From: Blastopirellula marina
GTDB taxonomy: Bacteria > Planctomycetota > Planctomycetia > Pirellulales > Pirellulaceae
NCBI RefSeq assembly: GCF_002967765.1
Contig: NZ_PUHY01000012.1
Coordinates: 434,001-498,000, forward strand
DNA length: 64,000 nucleotides
Reading direction: 5' to 3'
Positions within the stretch are counted from its first letter, which is position 1; each line of letters starts with the position of its first letter. The notes under the pieces are model-generated. The model saw only the letters and a program-made list of their open reading frames with translations. It was not told the origin of the DNA and ran no database searches. Made by a program: the position numbers and the translations under genes. Positions 1 through 9,353 of the stretch are shown in pieces.

Positions 1-842
1 TGCACCTCGCCCCTTCCGATCCAAGTGCTTACCTCGATCCGCAAGCATGGCAAACCCAACCCCTGACATCATCCAAACAGCAAGCCCAATGGATGTTCGT
101 TCTACCATGGCTTGGTGATGAAGGAGAAAAGCTGCGCTTGATCGCAGGTTCCAAAGGACCAGACGCTGCGATCGGCCAGTTCGCTCGACCATCTGACGCC
201 CCAGCGACGTCAAACTTTGTTTGGACTAAGTTGGCAGACGCAGGCTGGATCATGTCGTTAATCGCCGAAGACATCGACAGTGATGGTCAGAAGGATTTGC
301 TTTATAGCGATCGCAAAGGATCACGACGCGGAGTTTATTGGCTGAACCTGACAAGCCACGAAACAGGCGAAGCACGATTGATCGGCGGCAGCGACCGCGA
401 GGTGATGTTCGCCGATGTTGCCGATATCGATGGAGACAACCGCCGCGATGTTATGGCCGCGACGCGGGACGGCGGTTTGCTAGTCTTTCGCCGAACCGGC
501 GAGGCACCCAAGTTCGAAACAATCGAGATCCCTTTGCCAGAACGAACCGGCACTGGCAAATCGGTGAAGGGAGCGGATATTGATCTCGATGGTTCGATCG
601 ACCTCGTGTTCAGCTGCGAGAACTCCCAGAAGAAGCATGGCGTGATGTGGCTTAGTCGCCGACCAGGACAATCGTTGGAGAACAGTGTTTGGTCATCGCA
701 CCCGATTAGCGGCTACAAGGAAGGAATTAAGTTCGATCTGTTGCAACTGATCGATCTGGATGAGGATGGCGACCTCGATGTGCTAACCTGCGAAGAGCGC
801 GATAACCTGGGCGTCATCTGGTATGAGAACCCGACGCGATAA
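1..842 (+). CDS. FG-GAP/VCBS repeat protein, 5' end cut off by window edge
   Basis: The reading frame is open from base 3 to the TAA at 840-842, so the gene starts upstream of the window. The first internal Met is at 93, but the frame before it is also protein-like. Four acidic calcium-loop repeats are visible: DIDSDGQKDL, DIDGDNRRDV, DIDLDGSIDL and DLDEDGDLDV. These are the D-x-D-x-D-G signature of FG-GAP/VCBS beta-propeller blades. Such proteins are normally exported and serve in binding or adhesion, or as the N-terminal half of larger planctomycete surface proteins. The gene ends 11 bp from the convergent OstA-like gene. The exact function cannot be read from the fragment. Confidence 0.85.
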   Translation, partial: HLAPSDPSAYLDPQAWQTQPLTSSKQQAQWMFVLPWLGDEGEKLRLIAGSKGPDAAIGQFARPSDAPATSNFVWTKLADAGWIMSLIAEDIDSDGQKDLLYSDRKGSRRGVYWLNLTSHETGEARLIGGSDREVMFADVADIDGDNRRDVMAATRDGGLLVFRRTGEAPKFETIEIPLPERTGTGKSVKGADIDLDGSIDLVFSCENSQKKHGVMWLSRRPGQSLENSVWSSHPISGYKEGIKFDLLQLIDLDEDGDLDVLTCEERDNLGVIWYENPTR

Positions 843-853
843 AGGGTCGTCGG

Positions 854-3800
854 CTATCGTAAGCCTGGAATTTTGGGGATGTTCAGATCGTTCGCCGGGA
901 TGCCGGAAACACCAATCTCTTTTCCATCGAACAGCTCGAACTGACGTGTCTTGGGCCAGTACTGAATCTTGCCAGCCGTGGCGGTCGAACGCGTTCCACC
1001 AATTCGCTGCTGATAGGTTAGCTGCACGGCGTTGCGACCGTTACCGCTCATCGTGAGCATCTCTTTCGCCGTCGCATAGCTAATACGATCGGCCCAGGCA
1101 CTGAACATGCTTCCTTGGACTTCGCCATTGCCCAATGCCAAGATCTCCGCACCCTTCATGTCCGAGTTTTGCGGATGCTGGACGATCGTTAGCTGATCGC
1201 AGCGGAGCGAAACAGTTGATGGATTCATCGCCGCTACGTTCTTCCGATCGATCTCTTCTTCCCACGACATAACCGGGCCGTAAACTGCTTGGTCGACCTT
1301 GTGGAAGGTGATCTCTTTGCGATGCATGTTACCACTGACGTGGCTCACGAAGTCGACCCGCACGTAGGTCAGGCCTTTTTCGGTTTGCGCAGCAGCAGGA
1401 GCTTGCTGCCCACCTGGCAACTGATTCGAGAAGTTGCCCACCATCACCGATTTGGCAACTCCCGGCCCTTGAGCACGTATGTCGCCGCTAACCTGATTGA
1501 TCGACAACGTCTTTCCCTCAAACTCGTCGACCGAATGCAAAATGCCTTCCTCGACGTTGCGATTGTAAAGCTGGACGCCACCGGTGCACTCGACGAATTT
1601 GGCGCTTAGTTCCTTGTTCGGTGCCGCATCGGTGAAGCTGATTGGTCGGTTGAGAGTGATCGTCAGCTTGGCAGTCGTTAGCTGGCTTTGCCGGCCCTTG
1701 ATTCGCACGGCACGATTGAAGGTGATTTGATCGTTCTGTGCTTCGAGGTTACCTTGCCACTGCACATTGAAGTACTCCGGCACGGCCAGTTTGCGACCTT
1801 GGAAATCACGATCCAGTGGGAAGATCAATTCCCCCGGACCTTCCGTCCAGACGCGTCCCTGGCGCTGATTGACGCGTAGCTGTCCGCTGAAAAGTTGCAA
1901 GCCACGTCCAGAAACAACCGCCGGCTGGCCGGTCACGTGGATCTCGGCGTTGTTGTCCGAGGCGTGTAGCAATTGCACCACGTTGCCGCGGACCATGAAC
2001 GGATCGATCAGCTGGTCTCCTTCCGGCATCTCGGCCAACTGGACCTGACCTGTTACGGTGGCGTTTTCGAGATGCGACTTTTTTCCGTCGAAACGAACCA
2101 CTAGCTGAATCAGTTCTCCGGAAAGTCGGAATCGTGTGGGATCTTCTTCCTCGGCCGTTTGCGTTGCTGGAGCCTGACCGATTGGCGCTCGCTGCTGAGG
2201 TGCCGTAGCGACAGAATCACGCGGGGCAGGGGGCGCCGGTTGAGCCGTCCCTTGGGCAACCGGAATCGCACTCGGCTGAACAACCGTTGACTGCGCGGCA
2301 GCGGGCAACCGGCCAGGTTCGTTGCCCAGCGGGGCTTGTGCTGGCGGTGATTGTGGTTCGTCGAACTCGAACCACGTTTTGATTTCGTTGGTCCGACCTA
2401 CTAACTGCGGCGTATCGATCGCAATATGACCGATCCCGTGCAAGCGATGCGGAACCAGCTTCTGCTTCTTCGAATCTGGTGGCGTCACGTCTTGCAGGTA
2501 GACGAACAACTGGTCGCCATCGATCTGCCCCTTACCGTCCATCGAGACGCTAGCTCCTCCGTCGATGGCCACGGCATATTCACCGTTTTGTGGTTCGATA
2601 CGGAACTCTTTTTGCCAGCTCAGCCGGCTCGTCTCTTGCGGGTTCGATTGATTTAGGTTGCCGGTGAATACGCCCGGCCCGGCCGACCAAACGCGTCCCA
2701 AATGCGAAGGGGTTTGCCCCAGTTCGTATTGAAGCCGAGGCGATTCGACTCGGTATTGATCTTTCGTCAGCACGGCCAGCGGCGAGCCAACAACTTCGAT
2801 TCGCTTTTGAATCAAATCGTAGATCAGTTGTTTTCCCTTGGCCGTGGCCGAAACGCTGGTCGCGGTTAAGTTGAACGGACTGCCGACGGCGACCAAACGC
2901 TGCATCTTCAGCTTGCGCATCCCTTCCTTGCCCGAGGCGGCAGCCTCAGCAGCTGCGGGTGAATCAGAAGCTTCGTCCTGCTGAAAGTAGACCTCGAGAA
3001 GATCGGCTGTCAGTAAATCAGGTACGCCGGAGGCGACGAGGCGACGAACGTTCACTTGATCACGGAAAGTTGCCACGCGATGCGTACCATCGAAGACGAA
3101 AGGTCCGCTGCAACTAATCTCGACCGGAGCCGAAGCGTACATTTTGCTGGGCGTCTGCCGTTGGCCAGGGATCGCGGCGTCGTCTCCTAACAAGCCACGT
3201 CCTTCTGTCGAAAGCAAGATGCGGTCGACGTGAACCAGTTCCAATACCGAAAGACCGGAAATGTTTGGCCCTTTCGCCCCTGACTGTTTGGGACCTTCTT
3301 CAAACTGAGCGATCAAATGACGACCACTTCCTTGATGCTTACCCATTAAGAACTGGACATCCTTCTTCGTTTCAATCCGGTCAGTTGCCAGAAGCACATC
3401 GGACGTGATGATATCAAGTGGCTCGTGATTACCGTCGAGGCTTTTTCGCGTGATGGTCACGTTGTCTTGCAGTTGCCCACCGACCAGGTCACCAAACTTG
3501 GCAAACGCCAGATTCAGTTCCGAGAATTGCAGCAACGCCGAATCCGCATTCAGCACCACGACAGGCTTTTTCCAACGATCTTCTTCGTCTTCGTTCTCGA
3601 AGGCGATGATCGTGAGAGGCTTGAGTTCCAGACGGTTGTTGCCGACCTCACGGAAGTCTTTCATCAAGAGCATGATATTGTTGCTCTCGAGTACTTTGGT
3701 CCGACCAAGCTGCCAGCTGTTGGCGGGAAAGAACTGCGTCAGCTTTTGCTTCTGCTGATTTAGAAAGTCGCCGGTGATTAGTGTCGTCTTGGTGTCGTCC

Positions 3801-3949
3801 TCCAGAATCACTGGTTCCATCAACGGCACAACAACGGCTTGATAAGACGCGGTGATTGCCACCATCACACCAAACACCGCCGCCACGCGGATCGCTTGGG
3901 CGGTGAATGTGGGTGGTTGCCAGTTATCTTCCTGAACTGCGGTGGCCAA
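854..3949 (-). CDS. Giant LptC/OstA(LptA)-like lipopolysaccharide export protein
   Basis: This 1031-residue protein starts at TTG (3947-3949) with GGAAG about 7 bases upstream. It has one N-terminal membrane helix (about residues 17-38) followed by an extended periplasmic region, as in LptC. The body holds repeated beta-strand segments that suggest several OstA/LptA-type beta-jellyroll blocks, for example around RLSGELIQLVVRFDG. A Pro/Gln/Ala-rich linker of about 80 residues lies near the middle. LptC and LptA form the periplasmic bridge that carries LPS to the outer membrane; each is normally about 180-200 residues, so this protein is about five times larger. It lies 15 bases downstream of kdsC, which supports an LPS role. 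The family call is inferred from context and architecture. Confidence 0.7.
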   Translation of the reverse strand: MATAVQEDNWQPPTFTAQAIRVAAVFGVMVAITASYQAVVVPLMEPVILEDDTKTTLITGDFLNQQKQKLTQFFPANSWQLGRTKVLESNNIMLLMKDFREVGNNRLELKPLTIIAFENEDEEDRWKKPVVVLNADSALLQFSELNLAFAKFGDLVGGQLQDNVTITRKSLDGNHEPLDIITSDVLLATDRIETKKDVQFLMGKHQGSGRHLIAQFEEGPKQSGAKGPNISGLSVLELVHVDRILLSTEGRGLLGDDAAIPGQRQTPSKMYASAPVEISCSGPFVFDGTHRVATFRDQVNVRRLVASGVPDLLTADLLEVYFQQDEASDSPAAAEAAASGKEGMRKLKMQRLVAVGSPFNLTATSVSATAKGKQLIYDLIQKRIEVVGSPLAVLTKDQYRVESPRLQYELGQTPSHLGRVWSAGPGVFTGNLNQSNPQETSRLSWQKEFRIEPQNGEYAVAIDGGASVSMDGKGQIDGDQLFVYLQDVTPPDSKKQKLVPHRLHGIGHIAIDTPQLVGRTNEIKTWFEFDEPQSPPAQAPLGNEPGRLPAAAQSTVVQPSAIPVAQGTAQPAPPAPRDSVATAPQQRAPIGQAPATQTAEEEDPTRFRLSGELIQLVVRFDGKKSHLENATVTGQVQLAEMPEGDQLIDPFMVRGNVVQLLHASDNNAEIHVTGQPAVVSGRGLQLFSGQLRVNQRQGRVWTEGPGELIFPLDRDFQGRKLAVPEYFNVQWQGNLEAQNDQITFNRAVRIKGRQSQLTTAKLTITLNRPISFTDAAPNKELSAKFVECTGGVQLYNRNVEEGILHSVDEFEGKTLSINQVSGDIRAQGPGVAKSVMVGNFSNQLPGGQQAPAAAQTEKGLTYVRVDFVSHVSGNMHRKEITFHKVDQAVYGPVMSWEEEIDRKNVAAMNPSTVSLRCDQLTIVQHPQNSDMKGAEILALGNGEVQGSMFSAWADRISYATAKEMLTMSGNGRNAVQLTYQQRIGGTRSTATAGKIQYWPKTRQFELFDGKEIGVSGIPANDLNIPKIPGLR

Positions 3950-3964
3950 CGTATGCTTCCGAGC

Positions 3965-4480
3965 TTAGTAGGTTTGAATGATGTCGTTCCAGACTTTCTT
4001 TGCCTTCAGGATCAATTCGACCACTTCGCGAATCGCTCCCTTGCCGCCGGGCGTTTTGGTAGTGTAGTCGGCAGCTGCTTTCACTTCGTCCGCCGCATCG
4101 GCGACGGCGATGCCCAGCCCCGCCAGGCGAATCACTCCCAAGTCGATCAAGTCATCACCGACGTAGGCAAGTTGTTTTGGCTGCAAGTTAAACTTTTGCA
4201 GCAACTCTTCCGCCACGGTCGCTTTGTCTTGGATCCCTTGTCGGACGATGTCCATCCCGAGTTCTTGGGCTCGCAGCCGCACGACTTGCGAATTCCGGCC
4301 GGTGATCACACCACATTTGAAGCCAGCCTGACGCCACAATCGAAGACCAAATCCGTCGCGAATGTGGAACTGTTTCGACTCGACCCCTTCATTGTTCAAT
4401 ATCACACCACCGTCGGTTAACACACCGTCGACATCGGTGATCAACAGTTCGATGGCTTGGCATTTCTGTTCCAGGTTCAT
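3965..4480 (-). CDS. kdsC: 3-deoxy-D-manno-octulosonate 8-phosphate phosphatase (KdsC-type HAD)
   Basis: This 171-residue protein has the expected KdsC length and lacks a cap domain. HAD motif I is LLITDVDGVLTDGG (nucleophile Asp16, general acid Asp18). Motif II is the Thr in VITGRNSQVV, and motif IV is the acidic YVGDDLIDLGV. The C-terminal GGKGAIREVVELIL is the typical KdsC tail that closes the neighbouring active site in the tetramer. The enzyme hydrolyses Kdo-8-phosphate to Kdo for lipid A core synthesis in the cytoplasm. Its ATG directly follows the kdsD stop codon (TAAATG), so the two genes are translationally coupled. Confidence 0.93.
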   Translation of the reverse strand: MNLEQKCQAIELLITDVDGVLTDGGVILNNEGVESKQFHIRDGFGLRLWRQAGFKCGVITGRNSQVVRLRAQELGMDIVRQGIQDKATVAEELLQKFNLQPKQLAYVGDDLIDLGVIRLAGLGIAVADAADEVKAAADYTTKTPGGKGAIREVVELILKAKKVWNDIIQTY

Positions 4481-5569
4481 TTACGCCCCTTGCTCGTCTT
4501 GGTTCGGAAAACGGATTTTTAAAGTCGGCGGTCCGACCGGTTCGTCCTGCGTGTCGGTATCGGCCGGCACGTGCCCCACCATATCCGTTACATCCAACAT
4601 ACCAAGCGGTCGCCCTTCGTGATCGATGACAGGGAGCTCGCTGATTTTGTCATCTGCCAGCCGGTTGAGGGCCGCTTGAAAACGCGTTCCGATTGTGGTC
4701 GTCTTCGGACGACGTGTCATTACGCTGGCAATTGGGCGTTCGATATCGACCGGTTCGTCCTGCTCGAACAATCGAGCCAGATCGCTATCGGTGAAGATTC
4801 CGGACAGTCGTCCTTCGCTATCGGTCAACATCACGGCGCCTGTTCGGCGACCAGTAACGCGGACCGTACGAAAGACTTCGCGAATGGTAAGCTGATCGGA
4901 AGCCACGCGGCACTGAGCCAAGGGACGCATCTTTTCTTCCACAAATGCCAACCGCCGTCCCAAACTGCCGCCAGGATGATAGCGAGCGAAGTCTTCTGGA
5001 CGGAAACCGCGATGCTGACTCACCGTGATCGCCAACGCATCCCCCATCGCCAGCATGGCCGCAGTGCTTGCCGTCGGGGCGAGGTTCAAAGGACAAGCTT
5101 CGATAATACCGCCCAGTTCGAGGACGACCTTTGCGGCCTGACCAAGTCTGTTTTGAGCCGAGGAAGTGATCGCAATGATTGGGGCGCCGAGACCTTGGAT
5201 CATCGGCAACAACCGGACGATCTCTTCCGTTTCCCCACTTTGCGAAAGCATGAGTACGATATCTCGATCGCCGACACGTCCCAGGTCGCCATGAATGGCC
5301 TCGGCGGGATGCAGGAAATGGCTCCGTGTTCCCGTGGATGCCAAGGTCGCAGCCAGCTTGGTGCCGACATGCCCTGCCTTACCAATGCCGCATACCACGA
5401 TGTCGCCCTGGCAATTGAGCATCATCTCGACCGCATGGGCGAAACGCTCGTCAAGGGTCTCGGCCACGCGCAGCATCACCTCGGCTTCATGCCGGATAGT
5501 CGATTGCCCTTGGGCAATCCAATGCGTTGATGATGGGGTGATCTCTTGCTGACGAATGGGAGAATTCAT
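4481..5569 (-). CDS. kdsD: Arabinose-5-phosphate isomerase (KdsD/KpsF type, SIS plus two CBS)
   Basis: This 362-residue protein converts ribulose-5-phosphate to arabinose-5-phosphate, the first committed step of Kdo synthesis. A SIS sugar-isomerase domain (about residues 40-180) contains GIGKAGHVGTKLAATLAS, the LHPAEAIHGDLG segment and SQSGETEEIVRL. A pair of CBS domains follows (about 215-340, ending LPVIDHEGRPLGMLDVTDM). The start was set at the ATG 5567-5569 (MNSPIRQQ) because AAGGAAGA lies about 8 bases upstream; the frame stays open 21 codons further without a better signal. It is the first gene of the kdsD-kdsC-OstA unit. Confidence 0.93.
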   Translation of the reverse strand: MNSPIRQQEITPSSTHWIAQGQSTIRHEAEVMLRVAETLDERFAHAVEMMLNCQGDIVVCGIGKAGHVGTKLAATLASTGTRSHFLHPAEAIHGDLGRVGDRDIVLMLSQSGETEEIVRLLPMIQGLGAPIIAITSSAQNRLGQAAKVVLELGGIIEACPLNLAPTASTAAMLAMGDALAITVSQHRGFRPEDFARYHPGGSLGRRLAFVEEKMRPLAQCRVASDQLTIREVFRTVRVTGRRTGAVMLTDSEGRLSGIFTDSDLARLFEQDEPVDIERPIASVMTRRPKTTTIGTRFQAALNRLADDKISELPVIDHEGRPLGMLDVTDMVGHVPADTDTQDEPVGPPTLKIRFPNQDEQGA

Positions 5570-5956
5570 GACGCTCGTCTTCCTTGACTTGGCCACTTCA
5601 ATGGGGGGCCTGCTCGATATTTGCAGACCCAAGCGGAGCGATTCTACGAGTTTTCGCCAATCACCTCAACAGAAACCGCACTGGATCAAAATGATTCATT
5701 TTGAGACAAGAGTTCTCAGATCGACATATAACGTTGGAAGAAAGTCAAGCTAGGTAAAGAGTTTCTTGCGGCAAGAAGTCGTTTGAAAACAACGGGTTAT
5801 ATCAATTAACGGGAAGATCTTGGGATTTTATTCGAATCTGGCTTGGGGTTTGCTTTGTTTAATCTTTTGGCGGAAGAGGCGAACGAACCGAACAGAGCGC
5901 GCGTCACAATAGTAGGCGAAACCCTCGCTAGCCATACCGATTTGAGGGACCGATCG
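5570..5956. promoter_or_regulatory. Divergent intergenic region between kdsD and the pseudokinase
   Basis: These 387 bases separate two divergently transcribed genes and must hold both promoters. The stretch from about 5690 to 5830 is clearly more AT-rich than the flanking genes. I could not fix a convincing -35/-10 pair on either strand. The frame of the kinase-like gene stays open back to 5843, but that segment has no good ribosome binding site. Confidence 0.4.
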
Positions 5957-7888
5957 ATGACAGAGTTATCCAAACTGGGTCCGTTTGCCCTAGAGAACCG
6001 TCTCGGGAACGACCAGAATAGCCACGTGTTTCATGGCTTCCATTTGAAACAAAAGCGACAGGCAGTCGTTTGCATCCTGCCAGAACGTTACGCAGAAAAC
6101 CCCCGTGCTCGCCGCCGTTTAGAGAAACGAAGCCGGCAGCTGCAGAAGATGAATCACCCTAACATCGTCCGGTACCATGGTGCTGGAATTGATCAGGGAA
6201 TCCCCTTCTTCGCACTCGACTACGTCGACGGCATCAGCTTGCAGCAATATCTGAAGCAGCATGGTCCCCTCCCTTGGGAAACCGTGGTGGAGATTGGCTT
6301 GCAAGTTTGTGCCGCACTGAGTGCTGCCCACCATCTGAACATTCACCACCTAGACGTCCGACCAGCACATATCTTGCTCTCCGGAGAGGGTTTGAAAGAT
6401 CCTCGCCAACCGTTGAAAGTACAGATTACCAGTTTCTGGGCAGATCCACGCTGGCGACGCTCTTCGCTGTTGTTGTTCCCCAAAGATCGCCAGCAGTACC
6501 TCTCGCCAGAACAATTCGAAGATCCGCAATACGTCGACGACGCGAGCGATATCTTCTCGCTGGGCTGCGTCCTGTACGAGATGATCACCGGCAAGCTTCC
6601 TTTCGATCCACTCGCCACCGGCGAGCAGCGGTGGAAGTTGCCAGAGCGACCAGCTTCGCTCGAGCTTGATTGCCCCGTTTGGCTCGATCGAGTTGTGATG
6701 AGGATGATCGAAGTTATGCCTGACCGTCGTCCAGCTGACATCGATTCTGTTGCAGCTGGTCTGCAAGAGTCTCAGGACGCGGTTGCCCGTGGCATGAGCG
6801 CTTTAGAACATGCGTTGGCCGGTAACAACGGCCGAGAAAGCATCATCGACATCGGTATCGATCGTACAGAAGCCGAAAAGCTGATGCATAAGCCGAAGTA
6901 TTACGAACCGAGCATGCTGCTAAATAGCCGGATCTGGATTGGACTGGCAGTGATCGTTGTCGTAGCTCTGCTGGTCTTGGCATTCCGCCCACTGTCGGAC
7001 GAAGAGCTCTACGCCAAAGCTCAGCCGCTGGTCGACTCACGTGAAAGCCTCAACTGGCGGATCGCCGAGAAGGATTACTTGCAACCTCTGGTAGATCGCT
7101 ATCCCGAAAGTCCCTATGCCGCCAAGGCACAGAACGACATCGATATGATCCAGATGGCTCGTGCGGAAGCTCGTTTGGAGAACAGCTTGATTAAGCGACA
7201 GTTCGACAACGAGGCCGAACACCACTTGGCCAATGCTCGGGCCTTGGAGGCCAATGGCAATCATTTGGGAGCTTGGTATCAGTTCGACAAGATGGTGCAG
7301 GAGCTTCCGGAAACGACCGAGAATCGTCCTTATCGTTTGATCGCTCTACGCGAAATCGAACGACTTGAAAACCTGCGGCTTCACAAAGGCGTGAATAAGG
7401 TGCAGTCGGTATCTGTTGATGAGTTCATATCGCAAGCCCAAGACATGATTCTGTCCGGCAAGGAGAAGGAAGGCCGTGAGATTTATCAACGCGTGATTTC
7501 GCTGTACCAGTCTTACCCGGATCAAAAGGGTGCGGTCGATGCGGCAACGCAAGCGTTGGCTCAACCGGTCGCCATCGCTAAGAACAAGGATAGCGCGGCG
7601 AAATCGAAAACCGCACATGCCCCCGAGGTTCAAGAGGTTCGTAAGCAGCCAATCGCTGAATCGACCGAATCGTCGCCTGCTGCGAGCGAGGCGGCCGATG
7701 ACGCTGCTGCAAACGTATCTTCCACTGAAGACACCAAGTCGGATGCGATAACGGAAGAGGGTGAATCGACCACCGAGGAAGCTTCCGCCCAGGCAACATC
7801 AAGCGAAGGGGATCAGCCGGACGCGACCCGACCTCCGCTGTTCCCCGATGCCCCGGTCTTACCGGGCGATAAATCAGGGCAACGATGA
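5957..7888 (+). CDS. Membrane-anchored Ser/Thr pseudokinase with periplasmic repeat-like tail
   Basis: This 643-residue protein has a Pkn/Hanks-type kinase fold at residues 1-280, one membrane helix near 325-346 (IWIGLAVIVVVALLVLAF) and a charged extracytoplasmic tail ending in an Ala/Ser/Glu-rich segment. Fold landmarks are clear: HPNIVRYHGAG, FALDYVDGISLQQYL and DIFSLGCVLYEMITGKLPF. Catalytic residues are altered. The VAIK lysine position reads VVCILP, the glycine loop is degraded, the HRD loop is HLDVRPAH (Asp kept, the metal-binding Asn replaced by His), and DFG is SFW. It is therefore probably a signalling pseudokinase or scaffold. The start at 5957 was chosen for the GAGGG about 8 bases upstream. 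A strong terminator follows. Confidence 0.88.
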   Translation: MTELSKLGPFALENRLGNDQNSHVFHGFHLKQKRQAVVCILPERYAENPRARRRLEKRSRQLQKMNHPNIVRYHGAGIDQGIPFFALDYVDGISLQQYLKQHGPLPWETVVEIGLQVCAALSAAHHLNIHHLDVRPAHILLSGEGLKDPRQPLKVQITSFWADPRWRRSSLLLFPKDRQQYLSPEQFEDPQYVDDASDIFSLGCVLYEMITGKLPFDPLATGEQRWKLPERPASLELDCPVWLDRVVMRMIEVMPDRRPADIDSVAAGLQESQDAVARGMSALEHALAGNNGRESIIDIGIDRTEAEKLMHKPKYYEPSMLLNSRIWIGLAVIVVVALLVLAFRPLSDEELYAKAQPLVDSRESLNWRIAEKDYLQPLVDRYPESPYAAKAQNDIDMIQMARAEARLENSLIKRQFDNEAEHHLANARALEANGNHLGAWYQFDKMVQELPETTENRPYRLIALREIERLENLRLHKGVNKVQSVSVDEFISQAQDMILSGKEKEGREIYQRVISLYQSYPDQKGAVDAATQALAQPVAIAKNKDSAAKSKTAHAPEVQEVRKQPIAESTESSPAASEAADDAAANVSSTEDTKSDAITEEGESTTEEASAQATSSEGDQPDATRPPLFPDAPVLPGDKSGQR

Positions 7889-7928
7889 GTCCGTATTGCC
7901 GCAGTTACTTAACAATCCAATTTCCAGG

Positions 7929-7968
7929 AAGAGCTCGCCAACCAAACAGGTTGGCGGGCTCTTTTTTT
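7929..7968 (+). terminator. Rho-independent terminator after the pseudokinase gene
   Basis: A long near-perfect stem (GAGCTCGCCAACC pairing with GGTTGGCGGGCTC, one wobble) around a short AAACA loop is followed by seven T residues at 7962-7968. It lies about 40 bases after the stop codon. Confidence 0.93.
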
Positions 7969-8142
7969 GGTCATTGCCGACGGTAACGATTCTAACGGCA
8001 GTAATCCACCACTGCGGCGGTAATTGCGTCCACCATTTGACGACCAAGTTGCCATTTACGGCATAGGTTTTTAGTAGGTCCAAGCCTCGCGCACTTGAGC
8101 CTGCCTAAACCGCCCTCAATCTCTTCGGAACGCATTCTCGTT

Positions 8143-9294
8143 ATGCTACGCGTATTGGAAATCAACGAACCGGAGGCTTTGTCCCATGTGCGAGGCAACT
8201 GGCAGCGCCTTTGGGAAGCCACCCAAGATGCAACCTTCTTTCAAACGCTTGAGTGGTTGCAGATCTACTGGAAACACTTCCGCGAAGACAAAAAACTGCG
8301 TGTACTGCTGGTCCTGGATGATCAACGCTTGGTAGGTGTTGTACCGCTGGTGGTGGTCAACGAATCGACTCGCTTGGGCAACATGCGTGTGCTGACTTAT
8401 CCGCTTTCAGACTGGGGCACTCATTTCAGCTTGTTGGCTGCGGATCCTCAAGTGACGCTGCGGCGTGCACTTCAGCATATTCAAGAGACGCCGCGCGATT
8501 GGGACATGCTCGACTTTCGCTGGTTAGCGGAATCCGATTTGGAGCTGAACCTAACGGCTGGGGCGATGGCCGATGCCGGCTATTCCGCCGATCAAGGGGT
8601 TTGGAACGAAACAGTCCTGATTGATTTCGAGGGAACTTGGGACGAATACCTGCGAGCGCGAAGCCCAAAGCTTCGTTCCGATATTCGCCGCAACTTAAAG
8701 CGTTTCGAGCAAACAAATCGAGTCACATTGGAACGATACCGTCCGCAAGGTAAGTTGGTCGGCGATTGCGATCCACGTTGGGATTTGTTTCGCCAAGCGA
8801 CCAGGATTGCCGAGCAAAGTTGGCAAGGCCATTCGACGACGGGGACGACGATCTCGCATCGCGCGATTCGCTCTTACATCAAAGATTGCCACATCGCCGC
8901 AACGGAACTGGGCATGCTTGATCTGGCGATTCTTTATTTCGAGGATCGACCGGTGGGCTTTTGCTATAACTACGTCTCCGATGGTCGCGTGTTTGGCCTG
9001 CGTCGCGGCGATGCGCCGGAGGCCCGTCATCATGGCCTTGGCACGGTTCTGACAGCGATGCTAATCCGTGACAGCTTTGATCGAAGCGACAAGCATCTCG
9101 ACATGGGACCAGGCTCGTTCGAAGCAAAACGCCGCTGGATGACGCGGATTGCGACAGTCGGCCGAATGACGCACTACCCGTTGGTCGCACCGCGAGTACA
9201 ACTGTTGCGGTTGAAGCATTGGTGGAAAGCGTGCTGCGATCGAAAATCTGGTCGCCTGCAAGCGGTCGCTAGTTCTAAGAGCACCGTTTCGTAG
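8143..9294 (+). CDS. FemAB/BioF2-like GNAT acyltransferase (Acetyltransf_6 type)
   Basis: This protein of about 383 residues has the two-lobed GNAT layout of the FemAB/CelD-like acetyltransferases. Landmarks are the N-terminal TFFQTLEWLQIYWKHF (substrate lobe), KLRSDIRRNLKRFE and the acyl-CoA-binding lobe LAILYFEDRPVGFCYNYV, followed by FGLRRGD and GLGTVLTAMLIRDSFD. The last segment of that lobe, MGPGSFEAKRRW, is typical of the family. Members often modify exopolysaccharide or cell-envelope precursors; the substrate here is unknown. The frame is open from a TTG at 8095, but the ATG at 8143 begins the conserved part. Neither start has a strong ribosome binding site. Confidence 0.82.
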   Translation: MLRVLEINEPEALSHVRGNWQRLWEATQDATFFQTLEWLQIYWKHFREDKKLRVLLVLDDQRLVGVVPLVVVNESTRLGNMRVLTYPLSDWGTHFSLLAADPQVTLRRALQHIQETPRDWDMLDFRWLAESDLELNLTAGAMADAGYSADQGVWNETVLIDFEGTWDEYLRARSPKLRSDIRRNLKRFEQTNRVTLERYRPQGKLVGDCDPRWDLFRQATRIAEQSWQGHSTTGTTISHRAIRSYIKDCHIAATELGMLDLAILYFEDRPVGFCYNYVSDGRVFGLRRGDAPEARHHGLGTVLTAMLIRDSFDRSDKHLDMGPGSFEAKRRWMTRIATVGRMTHYPLVAPRVQLLRLKHWWKACCDRKSGRLQAVASSKSTVS

Positions 9295-9353
9295 ATTCCG
9301 GGCAAGTCCTACCAAGAAGAGCATATTGTTGCCTGAGGTGGAAACGAGAGCGA

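Noticed and set aside
4571-5530. Plus-strand open frame of about 320 codons antisense to kdsD
   Set aside because: The minus-strand KdsD has full SIS and CBS motifs; the antisense frame is a by-product of codon bias.
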